Positions 21,201 to 34,749 of a stretch of DNA of 64,000 nt are shown piece after piece (position 1 is the stretch's first letter; the number at the start of each line of letters is the position of its first letter). Source of the DNA: Margaritispora aquatica (lineage: Eukaryota; Ascomycota; Leotiomycetes; Helotiales; Discinellaceae); the NCBI GenBank assembly GCA_007644065.1, contig VJWN01000003.1, forward strand, positions 1,488,001-1,552,000, given 5' to 3'. The notes under the pieces were generated by a model. It was not told where the DNA came from and did no database searches. It worked only from the letters and a program-made list of their open reading frames with translations. The position numbers were made by a program, and so were the translations under genes.

Positions 21201-23520
21201 ATGCTCCATGAAATCCTCCTCAGCCTCTCCGGCCACCCCAGTCCACTCCTCACAGCCGACCATTCATCTTCCCTCTCGATCCTCTCCCCTCCAGAGAAAG
21301 CCCTCCTCTCCTCCATAGCACATCTTAGCGATCTTCATTGCAAATTGATTGCACAAACAGCTACCGTAGCGACTACACATCCATCCAGCATCTGCCAAGC
21401 TGTTGCTACATCAATCAAATCCTTTCACCTGGCAAGATTCCAGAGGAAGGTTCTTGAGGTTGAGGATGGCATTCTCAGGAAGGATGCGGGCAGTGTTGGC
21501 GCATACAATATTGTACCATTGACAGCAATTGTTGGAGAGTTCACTGGATGGACCAGGAGGATGGAGTGGTTTCTAGAGCTGGTTGAGTTCATGATGCGAA
21601 GTGGTGGTAAGGATGGAAAGAAATGCACAGGAGCTATGGTCATTGATCGATTGTGCGACGCGATACAAACTGGATATGTCGATATTGAAGACGCTGCATT
21701 AAGCTTAGCTAGAGTGGCAGAGACAGCATGGCTCAAGCAGGTTTCTGCTTGGATTCTGTATGGTAGACTGCCCAGTTTTGGAAGGGAAGACTTCTTCGTA
21801 CAAATGATCGATAATGATGTCCAGGTATGTATGAATACCATTAGACGGAAGGAGATGAATTGACGTAAGGCAGCAATATGAAAGTAAACCGGACCTAGTG
21901 CCAGCTTTTGTTTCGATGCCAACAGCAGCTTCACTCCTGTTTATTGGCCGATCTCTAAATCACATTCGAGTCAAAGGCATCGCTAGTACTCGATCCCCAG
22001 AACTGGATCTCTTATCTGACCATCTTCGACAACTGTCTAGTCTCAAGTTTCCGATCAATAGCGCGAACTTTTCTAGGGTCATTGCCTCTATTCGGATCTC
22101 GCTGTCTCAGACGACACTCCAGAAGCTACTTCCGTTGAGTCGAGTAATTGAAATCTTGACCCTGCTCCGAGAGTTCTTTCTACTCGGCCGTGGAGAGTTT
22201 GCCATCGCTCTGGTACAAGAGGCAGACGAAAAAATTCGATCGAGATGGCGGCGATCTGACAACCTAGGTCATGAAAAGCTTGATGGCCTGGGTAATATTG
22301 TCGTCAAGGAGGGTGAAGTCTCATCAATACTTGCGCGTACATGGGCTGCTATGGGAGCTCTCCGAGGACAGTATGGAGAAGATACGGACGAGGATGAATT
22401 ACTCGAAATTGCTAGAGACTTGATTCAACTGACAATCACGAAGACCTCAGCGACACCATCAAAGGCGGTTGCTAATGCTGCCACCCAGCCCAAAATTGTA
22501 GCTACACCTTTCAGAAATCTTCTCCTATCTGTCCCTGTTATACTGAATATGCAAATTCCATCACCGCTGGACTTGTTTCTTGCACCTGGGGATGTCCAGA
22601 TATACTCGAGTATCAATGCCTACCTCTTGTCCATACACAGAGCTCATTTACGACTGACTGATCTGTGGAAAATAACAACGCTGAGACGAGATCATCCAGC
22701 ACCACCAGGTCCTCCCTATGGCAGTTCCACCATTGGTCGAGGAAAAGTACACACGCTACGAGAACGTGCTAAAGTCCGTTCAGCATCAATGCGAGGGGTA
22801 TGGGCTACCAGTAGTGCCGCGGTATTTTTCCTTGGAGAGACCGAAGCCTATCTTCAAGGAGAAGTTGTTCATAGCACTTGGCTTGGATTCAAGAAGTGGC
22901 TCACAGGGGAGAGTACTTCGAGGCCGACATCTAAGGATGAGACTGGAGACAAAGAGGATCAAAATGATGACATCTGGTTGCAAATGGGAAGGGAATCGAC
23001 AGCCACTCAGACTGGTATTAGCCATACACACGATCCTCAAACACTTGCGGATGCTCATCGAAGATATTTATCAGCACTATCAACCAGTCTTCTACTGACA
23101 ACACCGTCCTTTACGGAGCCTCTATACCACTTCCTTCAACAAATCGACCACTTGGTTGCTCTTGTGCATCGTGTTCATGCCATCTGGCAGTCCCTTGACT
23201 TAGAGTCCGATGAAGGTGTGGTGGATGCGTTTTCTGACTTTCATAAAGAAGAGAAAGACATCAAACAGCAAATGATTATCATATCAGGAAGAGTCAAAGC
23301 GGCTATTGAAGAGCTTGTGAGAAGTCTAAGAGAACTCGACCAGGATAAAGAAGGGTGGGCTAGTGGCTTTGAGGAATTGATCCTTGGTGAGGAGGGAGCC
23401 TTTGTCCCTGCAAAGGTTGGCAGAGTTGACAGACTCCTAATGAAGCTGGATTTTGGAGGATGGTTTGACGTCGGGAAGAAAGAAGGAGATGACTTTGCGG
23501 ACGACAGCGATTACGAATGA
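21201..23520 (+). CDS. GCP4: Gamma-tubulin complex component 4 (GCP4/Spc97-Spc98 family)
   Basis: Exons 21201-21824 and 21874-23520 are joined across a 49-bp intron (GTATGT, GTAAGGCAG acceptor), giving 756 residues. The N-terminus MLHEILLSLSGHPSPLL is the family's opening helix. The first exon holds the GRIP1 half (for example VEDGILRKDAGSVGAYNIVPLTAIVGEFTGW). The second starts at the SKPDLVPAFVSMPTAASLLFIGRSLNHI junction and carries the GRIP2 half, which binds gamma-tubulin (PLDLFLAPGDVQIYSSINAYLLSIHRAHLRL). GCP4 is a wedge subunit of the gamma-tubulin ring complex and helps seed microtubules at spindle pole bodies and other organising centres. Length is a little above the animal protein, as is common in filamentous fungi. 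Identification is firm. Confidence 0.92.
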
Positions 23521-24672
23521 TGATCTAATGATATTATGGGTATACCCGAGGCGTTCTGAGGCGCACGTTGTTGGAGAATCATTGAAATACATGATGGATG
23601 AGTACGAGTATCTGGAAGTCTATGACTCAATTACGATAACAGACCTTGGTGTGATGTTTGCAACCAAGCTAAATAGCACGGCGAGTCTATCTATCTATAT
23701 TCACGGTACCTCAAATCGCTAGACTTCCATTCCTCGCAACGTGCTGAAGATATGATATATCTCTCTTACCTTTTTGAGGTCATCTCTTTCATCTGTCTTC
23801 CGCATCCATACTCGCTCATGATTCAATGGGTTCTCATGGTTTTCCTTTCTATTCCTTACTTCCAATCGTTGTGCCGCCTTTTTTATTCCAATTAAACAGC
23901 TCTAGGAGACTACTGAAGATCGTGTGAGTTTCTTTCAGAAGTAATGCAGGACCTTCGAGGCCGATTGTTGCAAATCTTGAGATTACTTCCTAGATACTAT
24001 TTCTTCGGCTTCTTTCACGTGGTGTTTATGACTGCGGGATCACAATTCTGCATCATCAGATCGCAGAGAACACTTAGCTCCCATGAGGGTAGCGACCCCG
24101 CGTTTCCCGAATTCGCATCTTTCTCCTTCTTTTAGCTTAGGCCTCAGGTAAAAGCTTATTCATATGGCAAGTGTTCAGACCACATGAAATCTAACTTTAC
24201 TTGGCAGTTCGACTGATCTTCTGTAGTGCTGCAACTTCCGGTTGAAACATTTGGAGCTTCGATCATGAAATCGCCTCGACGATTGTTTCAAAGCGCAGTG
24301 CCGCGCCTTGATCAACATCTTTATTTTGGTTGAAGAAAAGCTTAAATCATCGTTTTCGGCACCTAGAACTAACTAGTAGCTCTGACATAAGAGCGTGGGA
24401 TCTACAGCACTGACAGCTCACTTCTCGCATCAACTATACATATTTTGGAGGTTGCACGCCACACCGTGAAAGCGATAACTCAAAAATGTCCTTCTCTGTT
24501 CCTACGCTCGTGTGGGTCTCGAGTCAGTGGATGAACCACTTCTAGATCTCTAGTCTCAGCACGAGGCGTTGGTGGAACCGTACTGGGCTGCTGCGAACTG
24601 GCGCTCAAAGCTTCGATTCGGAGGCAATTCAAACTTCAAGATACATGTGTACCATGACCGCACGTGTGCCCT
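23521..24672. other. Intergenic region
   Basis: 1.15 kb between two plus-strand genes. No supported gene, RNA or repeat. The leader of the CFEM receptor gene probably lies in its last few hundred bases. Confidence 0.45.
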
Positions 24673-27410
24673 ATGCTTACAGCTGCAAATATTATTCATG
24701 GTAAGGAACCGTGGGGATTTCGTACATCTAACCATGCTGATTTTGCACGCAGAATACTGTTCTTCAGATCATTACTAGTTTCGATATACCTAATAGCAAC
24801 CGGTTTTCTGGGTGTATCTCTGTCTCTGGCCATGAGTGTCCCTGTGGAAGCGGAGCTGTTCCCTGCATGTTCGGTATGTTCTTACGAAGCAGTATTTTCC
24901 AACTAAAGTTCACTTCCCTCTTATTCCACACGACACTGATGCCACCTACTCAGAGAAACTGTCTTTTGTTCAGTCTCACGTCTGCTCCCGACGTAGCGAA
25001 TAATTTCAAGCTTCTTTGCGCAAATGTTGGTCTGGAGAAGTCGCTTGCGGAGTGTGTGCGTCAATCATGTTTATTCCAAGATCAGAAAAGTACGCAGCAC
25101 TCTTGTATCAACGGGTTGCTCATGATAGCACTGACATCTCTCACAGGAGTGGCAGATATCAACTCGAGTCTCTGCGCTGGCCAACCCGTCGAGAATAAAA
25201 CAGTTCTCGTCCTGGTGGTCTTTGGCATCTTGGGCACACTTACCCAGCTTGCAATCTGTCTACGTCTGTACTCTCGGCGGTATATCGCATCAGCTTTGGG
25301 GATAGGAATTGATGATTATCTCATTGCCGCGACGAGTGTTATCATTGTTGCGGTGCAGGTTGTAGGGTATGGCCACCCGTTATACACTGTTATGAGAGAC
25401 TCTAACTGGCTTCAGAATAATCAGTGAGGAGCCCATCTTCAATCATCCCTCTGTTGGGCTACTAAGAGTGAGCGAGAGAGAGTGCGGCGTTAACAGCATC
25501 CAGTTGTCTTCCTAGCTGGCTTCGGACGACACACTTTCAACGTGAACCAGAAATTCGTCCCCGTCTCGCTGCTGCTATACTGGGTCGATGAGATTCTCTA
25601 CCAAGTCTTGATGCCCATGGTCAAATGCTCCATTTTATTTTTCTACGTGCGTACATCACACATGTATCTTACAATACTTTAAGGCTTCTAACGCATTCAC
25701 AACAGCTGCGCTTATTCCCCGACACACGCTTCCGCGGCCTCTGCTACGCCATGTGTGCGTTCTCCATCTTGACAGGACTCGTCTTCATGTTCATCACTAT
25801 CTTCCAATGTAGTCCCATCAGTAAGCAACTTGCCTCCCTCCCTCCCTTAATCCGCCTACCCATCCACTCATCCCCAAGCCATCAACACTTGCCCATTACT
25901 CACCACACACTCCCGCTAACCAATCTCCCCCCCCCCACTCGCAGATGCCGTCTTCGACAAAAGCATCATCGACGCCCAATGCATCGACAACAACGCCGCT
26001 ACCTTCGCCTCAAGCGGCGTCTCGATCTTCACCGACTTCACCATCTTACTCATGCCTGTCCCGCAGCTGCTGCGCTTGAGGGTCCCCAAGGCGAAGAGGA
26101 ACTCGGTGTTGGTTTTGTTTAGTTTTGGGTTCATGTTAGTACTCTCTATGACTTTGGATTATGGGTGAGATGTGTGCTAATTTTTGTGCAGAGCGTCCGT
26201 TATTAGGTATGAATGAGTGTAATTCTTGCATGCGTGTCGTCGAGTGGTGTGGTTTAAGCGAGTTTTCTCTTGCTGATGGGATGCAATGCAACAGTGTGAT
26301 CCGACTGCCCTTTATTGTTCAATTCGGCAAGACGACCGATCCATTCTGTAAGTAAGCTCTCACTTTCTCTCTATTCACTCTCATCACCCGTATACGTCTC
26401 TTTCTCACTCCGAAATTCAGCCTCAACCTCAACCTCAACCTCAAACTTATTCTCAAGCACATTCTCCCTCTCGAATCCACACATGCAAGTCCCCAAATTC
26501 ACAACCAAACCACTCACCCATCCACCAAGTACCCGCTCACACACCCCCCCCCCCTCGCTCACCAATCGCCCATTCCCTCGCTAACCACCCTTTTTTTCAC
26601 ACAGACGACAACGTCAACCCCGGCATCTGGACCTTCGCCGAAATGACGACCGCCGTGATCGCCGCCTGCCTGCCCGCGCTCAAACCCCTCGCAGCGAAGC
26701 TCTTCCCACGCTTCTTCACCATCGACGACTATCCTCATCCCGACGATGACCAGGATGGAGACGGACCAGCGCCGTGGTCGGACGTAGATCTAGGCCCGAG
26801 ACCGAACGGGTGGAGCTTTGGGTTGGTGTCGCTGTCGAGGGCTGTTGGGTCGTTTTTCGGCGTGGGGGATGCGCGAGAAGGTGGGTTTGCTGGTGGTGGG
26901 AGTAGCAATGGGAAGGGGAAGGGAGTGGGGAAAGGGGGGATGTTTGGAGTTAAGAGTGGTAGGATTGTTTTGTTGAGGAGTCAGTTTTCGAGGATTAGTT
27001 TGGGGCCGTTTTGGGGGGATGAGGGGAAAGATGTAGATATTAACGAAGAGGTGGATAGTGAGATGAAGCTGAAGGTGAAGCTGGACGAGGAGAAGATAAT
27101 AGGGAGTGAAAGATTACGAAGGAGGGAAGTGGGCATCGTAGGAGCGGGGAAGGGCATGGATATTTTTCGCAATCTCGGTGGGGAGACGGAGAGGAGGAGG
27201 AGTATTGTGGCAATGGGGGTGGGAGGGAGAGTGAGAGCGGGAATGGGAGTCGAGGAAACGAAGCAACCAGTCGTAGATGATGCTGATGCCAGCGTGGACA
27301 CCAGCACCAACGACGAGGAAGATTGGAAACGCATGCTAGCGGAGAACAAGTGGCCGCTGAAGCCGCAGTCCCAACCTCAGCCCGATCCCACTGCGACACT
27401 CCATGCGTAG
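24673..27410 (+). CDS. CFEM-domain seven-helix (PTH11/rhodopsin-like) membrane protein
   Basis: Nine-exon model of 625 residues: 24673-24873, 24954-25089, 25147-25358, 25497-25646, 25706-25820, 25945-26134, 26192-26206, 26295-26347, 26605-27410. A signal-peptide-like segment (ILFFRSLLVSIYLIATGFLG) precedes a CFEM domain with spaced Cys (FPACS, NCLLFSL, LLCANVG, ECVRQSCLF, SSLCAGQP). Then follow seven hydrophobic helices of the fungal rhodopsin-like domain with GFGRHTFNVNQKFVPVSLLLYWVDEILY, FFYLRLFPDTRFRG and WTFAEMTTAVIAACLPALKPL. The cytoplasmic tail is long, Gly-rich and charged. PTH11-type receptors act in surface sensing and appressorium formation in plant pathogens; a sensor role is inferred. 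Uncertain points: the start (24673 or 24832) and the exon 3/4 border. Exon 7 is only 15 bp. Confidence 0.8.
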
Positions 27411-27752
27411 AAGGACCTGTGTTCGAATCGACGCGACCTCGGGAGCGGGCAGTGGAGTGACGAGGCTTCCAGATGGGGATGGGGATGGGGATTGGGATTG
27501 GAGTTGGTGGTGTTTTTTTTGTTTTGGAAGCAGGCACTTCGGCTAGGTCGGGGTACCTTTGCTCGTGGTTCAACAGGACATGATAAGTAGGTAGGTAGGT
27601 ACCTTGGGTAGATCGTAGCATAGCATGGCAAAGTGTAGCGTAGCGTAATCTGACAATGATAATTGTTAACTCAACTCAACTCAACTCAACTCGATTCGAT
27701 TTCTGAAATCCCAATAATCCCAGGTATCGTATCCATCCATCCATCCATCCAT

Positions 27753-27783
<31 letters not shown>

Positions 27784-28581
27784 AGAGAAATATTGACACA
27801 GTGAAGATAAACCGTAAACATAGTGAAACATACATAGATTGATTGATTGATTATTATTGACATGGGAGGGGAAAATGGAACGTGAAAGGGGAAAAAGGAA
27901 AAAAAAAAAATTGGCCTGGCATCAGTCAGTATATAACAACACGCAACATGATGTAGCATAGAAAGAAAGTTCAATGTTGTTGGTTGGGAGACTGGAGAAA
28001 TGAATGCCTGGCGAACTGATGTCAAGACATTGCTAGCAAGACATTTCTAGCAAGAAAACACCTATGTACAAACAGTAATTATTTGGGAGATGAAAGCTTG
28101 CCACACCCATGTATAACTCGAAAGCTGCTCATTACACCCTCATGTGCTCTTTCCTCGTAGGTGTCGAACAAGCTGAGGAACTATACAACTCACTATGCAC
28201 ATTGGAAATCCGCTCATACTTGGATACCTTGCGGACTCCTCTTCTTTAGAAATCCGGAAAACTACTCCTTGCACAGCAACTTGCTGACTAGAAATGTGTT
28301 GAAGTCCAAAACACATCTGCAAACTCCCACCCACCCAAAACAACAAACAAATCATATTAAGAAGCTCGATTTTCAATCCACCCGCTGCAGACTGCATCAT
28401 TGTATACATTGGTACATCTAGGACGAGCTTTTTTCTAATCATCCTTCACCTCCCACCCAACCTGTAACCATCTTCGCTCCCATCCCCTGTAATATGGCAA
28501 CTCTCCTCTACCACCTACCCCCATCACCTGCTCCACCCACGTATCATCATACAACCAAGTAGGGATTTCCGAAGAACTGAT
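27411..28581. other. Intergenic region with simple repeats
   Basis: Separates the convergent CFEM receptor (+) and ATP9 (-) genes. Contains pentamer CAACT copies near 27667-27693, the ATCC and AC microsatellites, and GATT copies near 27838-27850. No gene supported. Confidence 0.5.
27731..27777. repeat. (ATCC)n followed by (AC)n microsatellite
   Basis: About five and a half ATCC units run directly into about twelve AC units, a compound microsatellite likely to vary in length between strains. Confidence 0.95.
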
Positions 28582-29630
<1,049 letters not shown>

Positions 29631-29960
29631 GTTGACTGTTTGGTGGGGGGGAATGGGAAGAGTAGAGAGTTTGATGGATGTAGAAGAAGAAGATGAAGTG
29701 GTATGAAGGTGTGTTGATGTTAAGAACGGGTCGAGGTGGAGAGTGTGCGACGAAAATGAGAGGTAGGTAGGTAGGTTGGGTTAGGTTAGGTAAGGTCGGG
29801 TCGGTAGGTAAGAGGGAATTTGTTGGAACGGAAGGAAGGGGAAGGGAGAGAGGGAAGGGCAAGACAGCTGGAGTGGACTGGACTGGGACTGGACTGGACT
29901 GGAGCGTGTCGGAGTGAATGGAAACGGGTGCGAAAGTAGTAAAAACAGGCTAGACAAGAA

Positions 29961-30023
29961 GGCACGAAAGGCACGAAAGGCACGAAAGGCACGAAAGGCA
30001 CGAAAGGCAGGAAAGGCATGAAA
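29961..30023. repeat. Tandem 9-bp repeat GGCACGAAA, about seven copies
   Basis: Five perfect and two one-base variant copies of a nonamer in a row, about 330 bp upstream of the ATP9 start codon. Confidence 0.9.
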
Positions 30024-30756
30024 GGGCACGTAGGCAGGGCAGGAAGGGCAGGAAGGCACAAGTAGGCAGGTTCGACGGGTTTAGACAGGTTTAGACAGGT
30101 TGAGATGGGCTTTAGATAAGCTGCACTCGATCGAAAGAGCCCGTCCAAGACCAGATTAGGTCAAGTGTGAGGCAGCTTGGAGGGTAAGAGGGTAAGAGGA
30201 CGAATCAGATGCGGGGAAGAGAGTTTGGGGCGTTTGGACTAGGGTTATTGGGGGTTGGCTTGGGTGGTTCGGGTGGTTCGAATTGATCTTAGAGTGATTT
30301 AGACTGACCACGATTTTCATTGTGTCATTACGGATGAAATGTGCATGCACTGGTGAGGAATTCACCCTCATAGTCATCAAGAATGAATGAATTCGTGCAT
30401 GTGAGTCGTGAAATGTGAAAGGTTGAGTCTTCATCGTGTAGAGGGGGGAAGTGAAGGGACGATGGACGTTGTTTACGATAGTGGATCATTTTGATGGGGA
30501 TGGGGATGGGGATGGAGATGGAGATGATGGAGACGGGGGAAATGGTCTGTGTTGTGGGGAAAGTGGGCACGCGGGGAAAGGAAGGAGGATTGATTGTGAT
30601 GATTGTGATGATTGTGTCGCAATAATGAGTGGAGATTGGGGGGGGGGGATACCCAAAAAGATCATGTATTTTCTCGACCCTGATTTCCAAAAAGGACAAA
30701 TATGAAGCAATTGAGAATGAAGAACGAGAATGAAAATATTTGAGGGAGGGTGGGTG

Positions 30757-30788
30757 AGTAGGTAGGTAGGTAGGTAGGTAGGTAGGTA
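30757..30788. repeat. (GGTA)n microsatellite
   Basis: About seven perfect GGTA units. The same tetranucleotide or its complement recurs at 27588-27601, 29761-29776 and 31581-31613. Confidence 0.95.
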
Positions 30789-31012
30789 AAATAGTATGAC
30801 AATTGTACGACACGACACGACCAAGAAGGTGCTTGGAATGGAAGGAGCACCTGCACTCATCGCCTTGACTGGCTGGAAGGAAGGAGGGAGGGAGCGAGGG
30901 GAGGGGAGGGGTCAATTGGAATGGTTTCACTCTTCTTCTTTGGATGAGTAATTTATTACTTGATTCCATTTGAAATTCCCATATAATCTCGTGCCTACCT
31001 ATACCTACCTAC

Positions 31013-31019
<7 letters not shown>

Positions 31020-31046
<27 letters not shown>
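31020..31046. repeat. (TA)n microsatellite
   Basis: About thirteen TA dinucleotides. Confidence 0.95.
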
Positions 31047-31332
31047 ATCTTCTCAAGTTTTAACAAAATCAAGTTTGAGTCTCCAACCTCTCCCATCCAT
31101 CCTTCCCTCCCTTCAATCAGCGTGTGTCAAGGTGTGTGTGCGTGGGTGTGCGACCGTGATCATTTACAGCGATCAACACCGCCAAGGCCGCGCAACTCAG
31201 CACCCCCTGCCCCCTGGCCACCACTCCCCGCATACGGAGGTAGTGACTGGGTACGGGGGACTAGGGGGGTTGATAGCCTGGAGCAAGTGTCAACTTCCGC
31301 TGTACGAACCCCAGGAAAAAAAACAATGGGAA

Positions 31333-31367
31333 CCTGAACACCTGAACACCTGAACACCTGAACACCT
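31333..31367. repeat. Tandem 8-bp repeat CTGAACAC, about four copies
   Basis: Four perfect head-to-tail copies and a partial fifth. Confidence 0.9.
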
Positions 31368-31580
31368 GCCTCACCACCCCTCGTCTCTGGGGTTGAGATA
31401 GAAAAAGCATTTTCCATTTGTTTTGTGGTCGGTCGGAGAAACAACCCACCAGCTAAATACACGCAAACCTACTTCGAAGAAAGATGGTGATCAATTTCAA
31501 CCACCTCTAAACCTACAGTACGCCACGCTATGATATATATGTATGAAGTGTTGAGCGTGTGAACGTGATGAAAATATGTA

Positions 31581-31613
31581 CCTACCTACCTACCTACCTA
31601 CCTACCTACCTAC
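31581..31613. repeat. (CCTA)n microsatellite
   Basis: About eight CCTA units, the complement of the GGTA array at 30757-30788. Confidence 0.95.
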
Positions 31614-31983
31614 TGCAAAGTAAAGGCGTGGCTGGCACAAGGACACGATCAAGATTCAAGGACACAGGTAAAATACGGGCACATGCACACAATAAATTCA
31701 CAGGATTCGCAGATGAAATCACAAATCATCCACCCACTCATCACTTGTATTACCTCATACATTTTTTTTTACATTTACACGGATCTACCGTTTACCGTCT
31801 ACCATCTACCGCTTTTTGCCTCTTGCCTCTTTTCTTTACTTTGCTTTCTTTTTACTCTCAAGACACACAAAAGGCACACACAAAAGAGACACCGTTCAAC
31901 TTTTTCATAAAGGTTCATAAAGTTTCACTTCCCATCCTACATTTCTCCCATCCAAGTTATGAAGTGAACCACCACAGCACAAA

Positions 31984-32016
31984 TCTTATCCCATCTTATC
32001 CCATCTTATCCCATCT
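31984..32016. repeat. Tandem 10-bp repeat CTTATCCCAT, about three copies
   Basis: Three copies just upstream of the start codon at 32054, probably in the promoter or leader of the Cys-rich protein gene. Confidence 0.85.
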
Positions 32017-32053
32017 CAGCTCATCTCCGCACAAAGCTCTGACCAATTCAATT

Positions 32054-32942
32054 ATGCTGCTCCACTTACACCCTCGCCAATTCTTCCCTCTTCCTCTCCT
32101 CCTCACCACCATCATCATCATCCTCGGTAATCTCAATCACCACCTCGTCGTCGCCATTCATCCACAACCACAACTACAACCACGACAAACGGGATCACCA
32201 TGTCCCAAGCCCTGCGGTCTCCTCGCGCAATACTGCTGCTCCGACACCCAAGTCTGCGTGACAAGTGCTAACATCCCCTACTGCATCGTTGCGCCTGTCT
32301 CCACCACTTCCACCACGCCCACTCCCATTCCCACTCCCGCGCCAACGCCAACGCCAACAGATCCCGTATACACGATCCAAACGGAAACCAGTCTTCGCGC
32401 GTCCCCACGACCCAGCGATCCCGTATACACCATTCAAACCAACACCGTCCTCACCAGCAGCACAAGACCGACAACATGCCAAGTCCCCTGCGGTCAGTAC
32501 TGCTGCGGTGCCAATGAGGTGTGTGGTGTCGTGGCCGGTGTGACGAGCTGTGGGGTCGGGATTGGAACGTCGAGTTTGGTGTCGGTGTCGAGTGTGGCGT
32601 TGACGACGGTGGGGAATCTGTCGACTACGGCTTCTGGTTCGGGTTCGAGTGTGAGAACTTCGGGGCCGAGTGCAAGTCCAAGTCCAAGTTCGACTGTAAG
32701 TGCTTGTTTTCTTTTTCTTTTTGTGAATCAAATGAGATGGAAGAGAAGGGATGGGAGATGAGGCAAAGAGGGAATGAGATGAGATGAAAGAGATGAGATG
32801 AATAGACAAGAAAATAGCTAACGAACATACCCAGATCATTCAACCAGCAACAGGCCTCGCCACATCACCACACACCAACGATCGATTGGTCATCGGCATG
32901 CTAACTCTCCTCGCTGCTGTGCTCATGGCAGCTGTTCTCTAA
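32054..32942 (+). CDS. Secreted GPI-anchored protein with duplicated Cys motif
   Basis: Exons 32054-32695 and 32835-32942 encode 249 residues; the intron has GTAAGT and CCCAG. A signal peptide (FFPLPLLLTTIIIILGNL) is followed by a short Gln/Pro stretch with a possible LQPRQ processing site. Two copies of a cysteine motif follow: PCPKPCGLLAQYCC...VCV...YC-type near residue 55 and CQVPCGQYCCGANEVC near residue 140. Between them lies a Pro/Thr linker with a duplicated DPVYTIQT unit. A Ser/Thr-rich region, likely O-glycosylated, leads to a C-terminal hydrophobic tail (LVIGMLTLLAAVLMAAVL) typical of a GPI signal. It is probably a cell-wall or surface protein. No named family recognised. Confidence 0.8.
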
Positions 32943-33790
32943 GCATCGAGCTACCTCGATGCGCGTGGAGGAACGAGGCCTTCTTTTTCCCTTGTAAAAA
33001 TTTACCCATATCTAGGCTGTTGCGTTGTGTGCTACCGCTGTTTGAACCTTGATACAGTATATATTCGTTCAATTTGGACACGGATCTTGCCTGTGAAAAT
33101 ATGGACTTGAAAGCTGGGCTAGAAAGGAGTGCGATCTCTGACATGAAGGCCCAGACATCAGTTTCGTTTCGAGATCACACCATCGGAAATTCAATTCAAT
33201 TTCCTGCTCAGTAAGGCGAACTAGAGACACGCAAGCTCCTCACGATATTGACTCGATTCTATTTGCGTGCAGAGCACAGAGTACAGAGTCAGCTACGGGG
33301 ATGTACCTACTCACATCGCATTGGATCGCTTTGCACCGATATAGACGTGGAAGCCATTCTTTGCCCAGCCTTAGCCAATACTCAGATGTCGAAAGAATAC
33401 CATATTGGCTGGTAGTGGGCACCAGCAATCAATTTTACATCCCCATCGACCGGAAGCCATGGAGTATGGGAATTTCATTCAGATCAGTATAGCAAGTGCG
33501 CAAAATTACCCTTGAAACGCTTGGGGCTTTTCATGTTCTTGAACACGAGATTCGCAAAGGAGGATGAGAGGGAGGGAGAAAGAGAGGGAGGGAGAGGGAA
33601 GCAGCAAGATCGAGGAAATCGGGGAGGTGATATCAGAAATGAGGCCTGAGAGCTAAGAGCTGAGAAAAAGGGGAGAGGATCTCCAAAACCAGGAAAAGAC
33701 GAGGAGCTCGGGAACAAAACAATAGCAGATTGATAAGGTCGGATAAATGGCCACACTATATCTACTATACAAACAAGTATCGAGAAAGTT

Positions 33791-33849
33791 TGATATTGAT
33801 ATTGATATTGATATTGATATTGATATTGATATTGATATCGATATCGATA
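33791..33849. repeat. (GATATT)n hexamer array
   Basis: About nine GATATT units ending in GATATC variants, which are short palindromes. Confidence 0.95.
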
Positions 33850-34721
33850 CAAGGAGGTTGGAGGTGTAAGATGCAAGTGGGATATCACTTGTGGTATTTA
33901 TGTTGATATTGAAATTCACACCCTTTTTCAAGATCAGCACAAAAGAGATATAAAAAAAAAAGCTCTTCGCTTAGTGATGCGCGTGCCACTGTGAGGAGAT
34001 TTCTAGTATGGGAGTGTGTATAGTTTGCGTATGTATTTGTGTAGTTTGTAGTGTATGGTGTGTAGTGGTGTTGAACTATCTCATATCAACTAAACCCAGG
34101 CCAGACCAGGCCAAGCCAAGCCAATTCGACAAGCTCTCACTTACTTACTTGATCATGCCAACCTAACTTAACACGGTGGATAGCTTACCAATACACTCAC
34201 ACGTCCATATATCTATATATATACGTACACATATGTACACGTCCATACACCACATTTGCGTTGGAAAATGAAAATTGGAGTCTACATTAGAACACTCACT
34301 TACGTTGAGCGTGGGGTTGGAATGGATGAGGAATTCAAGTTCAAGTTCGAGTTCGAGATCGAGTTTAGAGCCCGAAAAGAGCATATCAGATGAATAGTAA
34401 TAAAGTGAACAAGCATATAAGTAAGACGTCACTGTGTCACAGACGAGTACACAAGTAGCTATCTCTAGACCTTACCTCGGTTCAGTTCAGTTCAGTTCGT
34501 AGCGAAGAAGTAAAAGTAGCCAACTATTCTACTACTGAACTACCTTAGTCTCGATCAATGGCACTACATCAAAAATCGACCGGCCTGTATTAGGTTTGGT
34601 AAAGTTAGGTAGGCTTAGGTGGGTTCTTGAGTGAGAATTGAGTTCAGCAAGTAGGCGGGTGGGGGTAAGTAGGTAAGTAAGTAGTAACGTGAAATAATCT
34701 TATAAGTAACCTTATAACTTA

Positions 34722-34749
34722 GGTCAAGTCAAGTCAAGTCAAGTCAAGT
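34722..34749. repeat. (CAAGT)n pentamer array
   Basis: Five head-to-tail CAAGT units. Confidence 0.9.

Larger units (their letters stand above)
29631..32053. other. Repeat-rich divergent intergenic region
   Basis: 2.4 kb between the starts of ATP9 (-) and the Cys-rich secreted protein (+). Packed with short tandem repeats, listed separately. 30480-30530 holds a GGGGAT/GGAGAT array. Long open frames here simply read through the repeats and are not credible genes. Confidence 0.55.

Noticed and set aside
30328..30969. Minus-strand open frame of 213 codons
   Set aside because: It is produced by reading through GGTA, GGGGAT and GATTGT repeats; the Pro/Ser/Thr/Tyr repeats in it are translated microsatellite.
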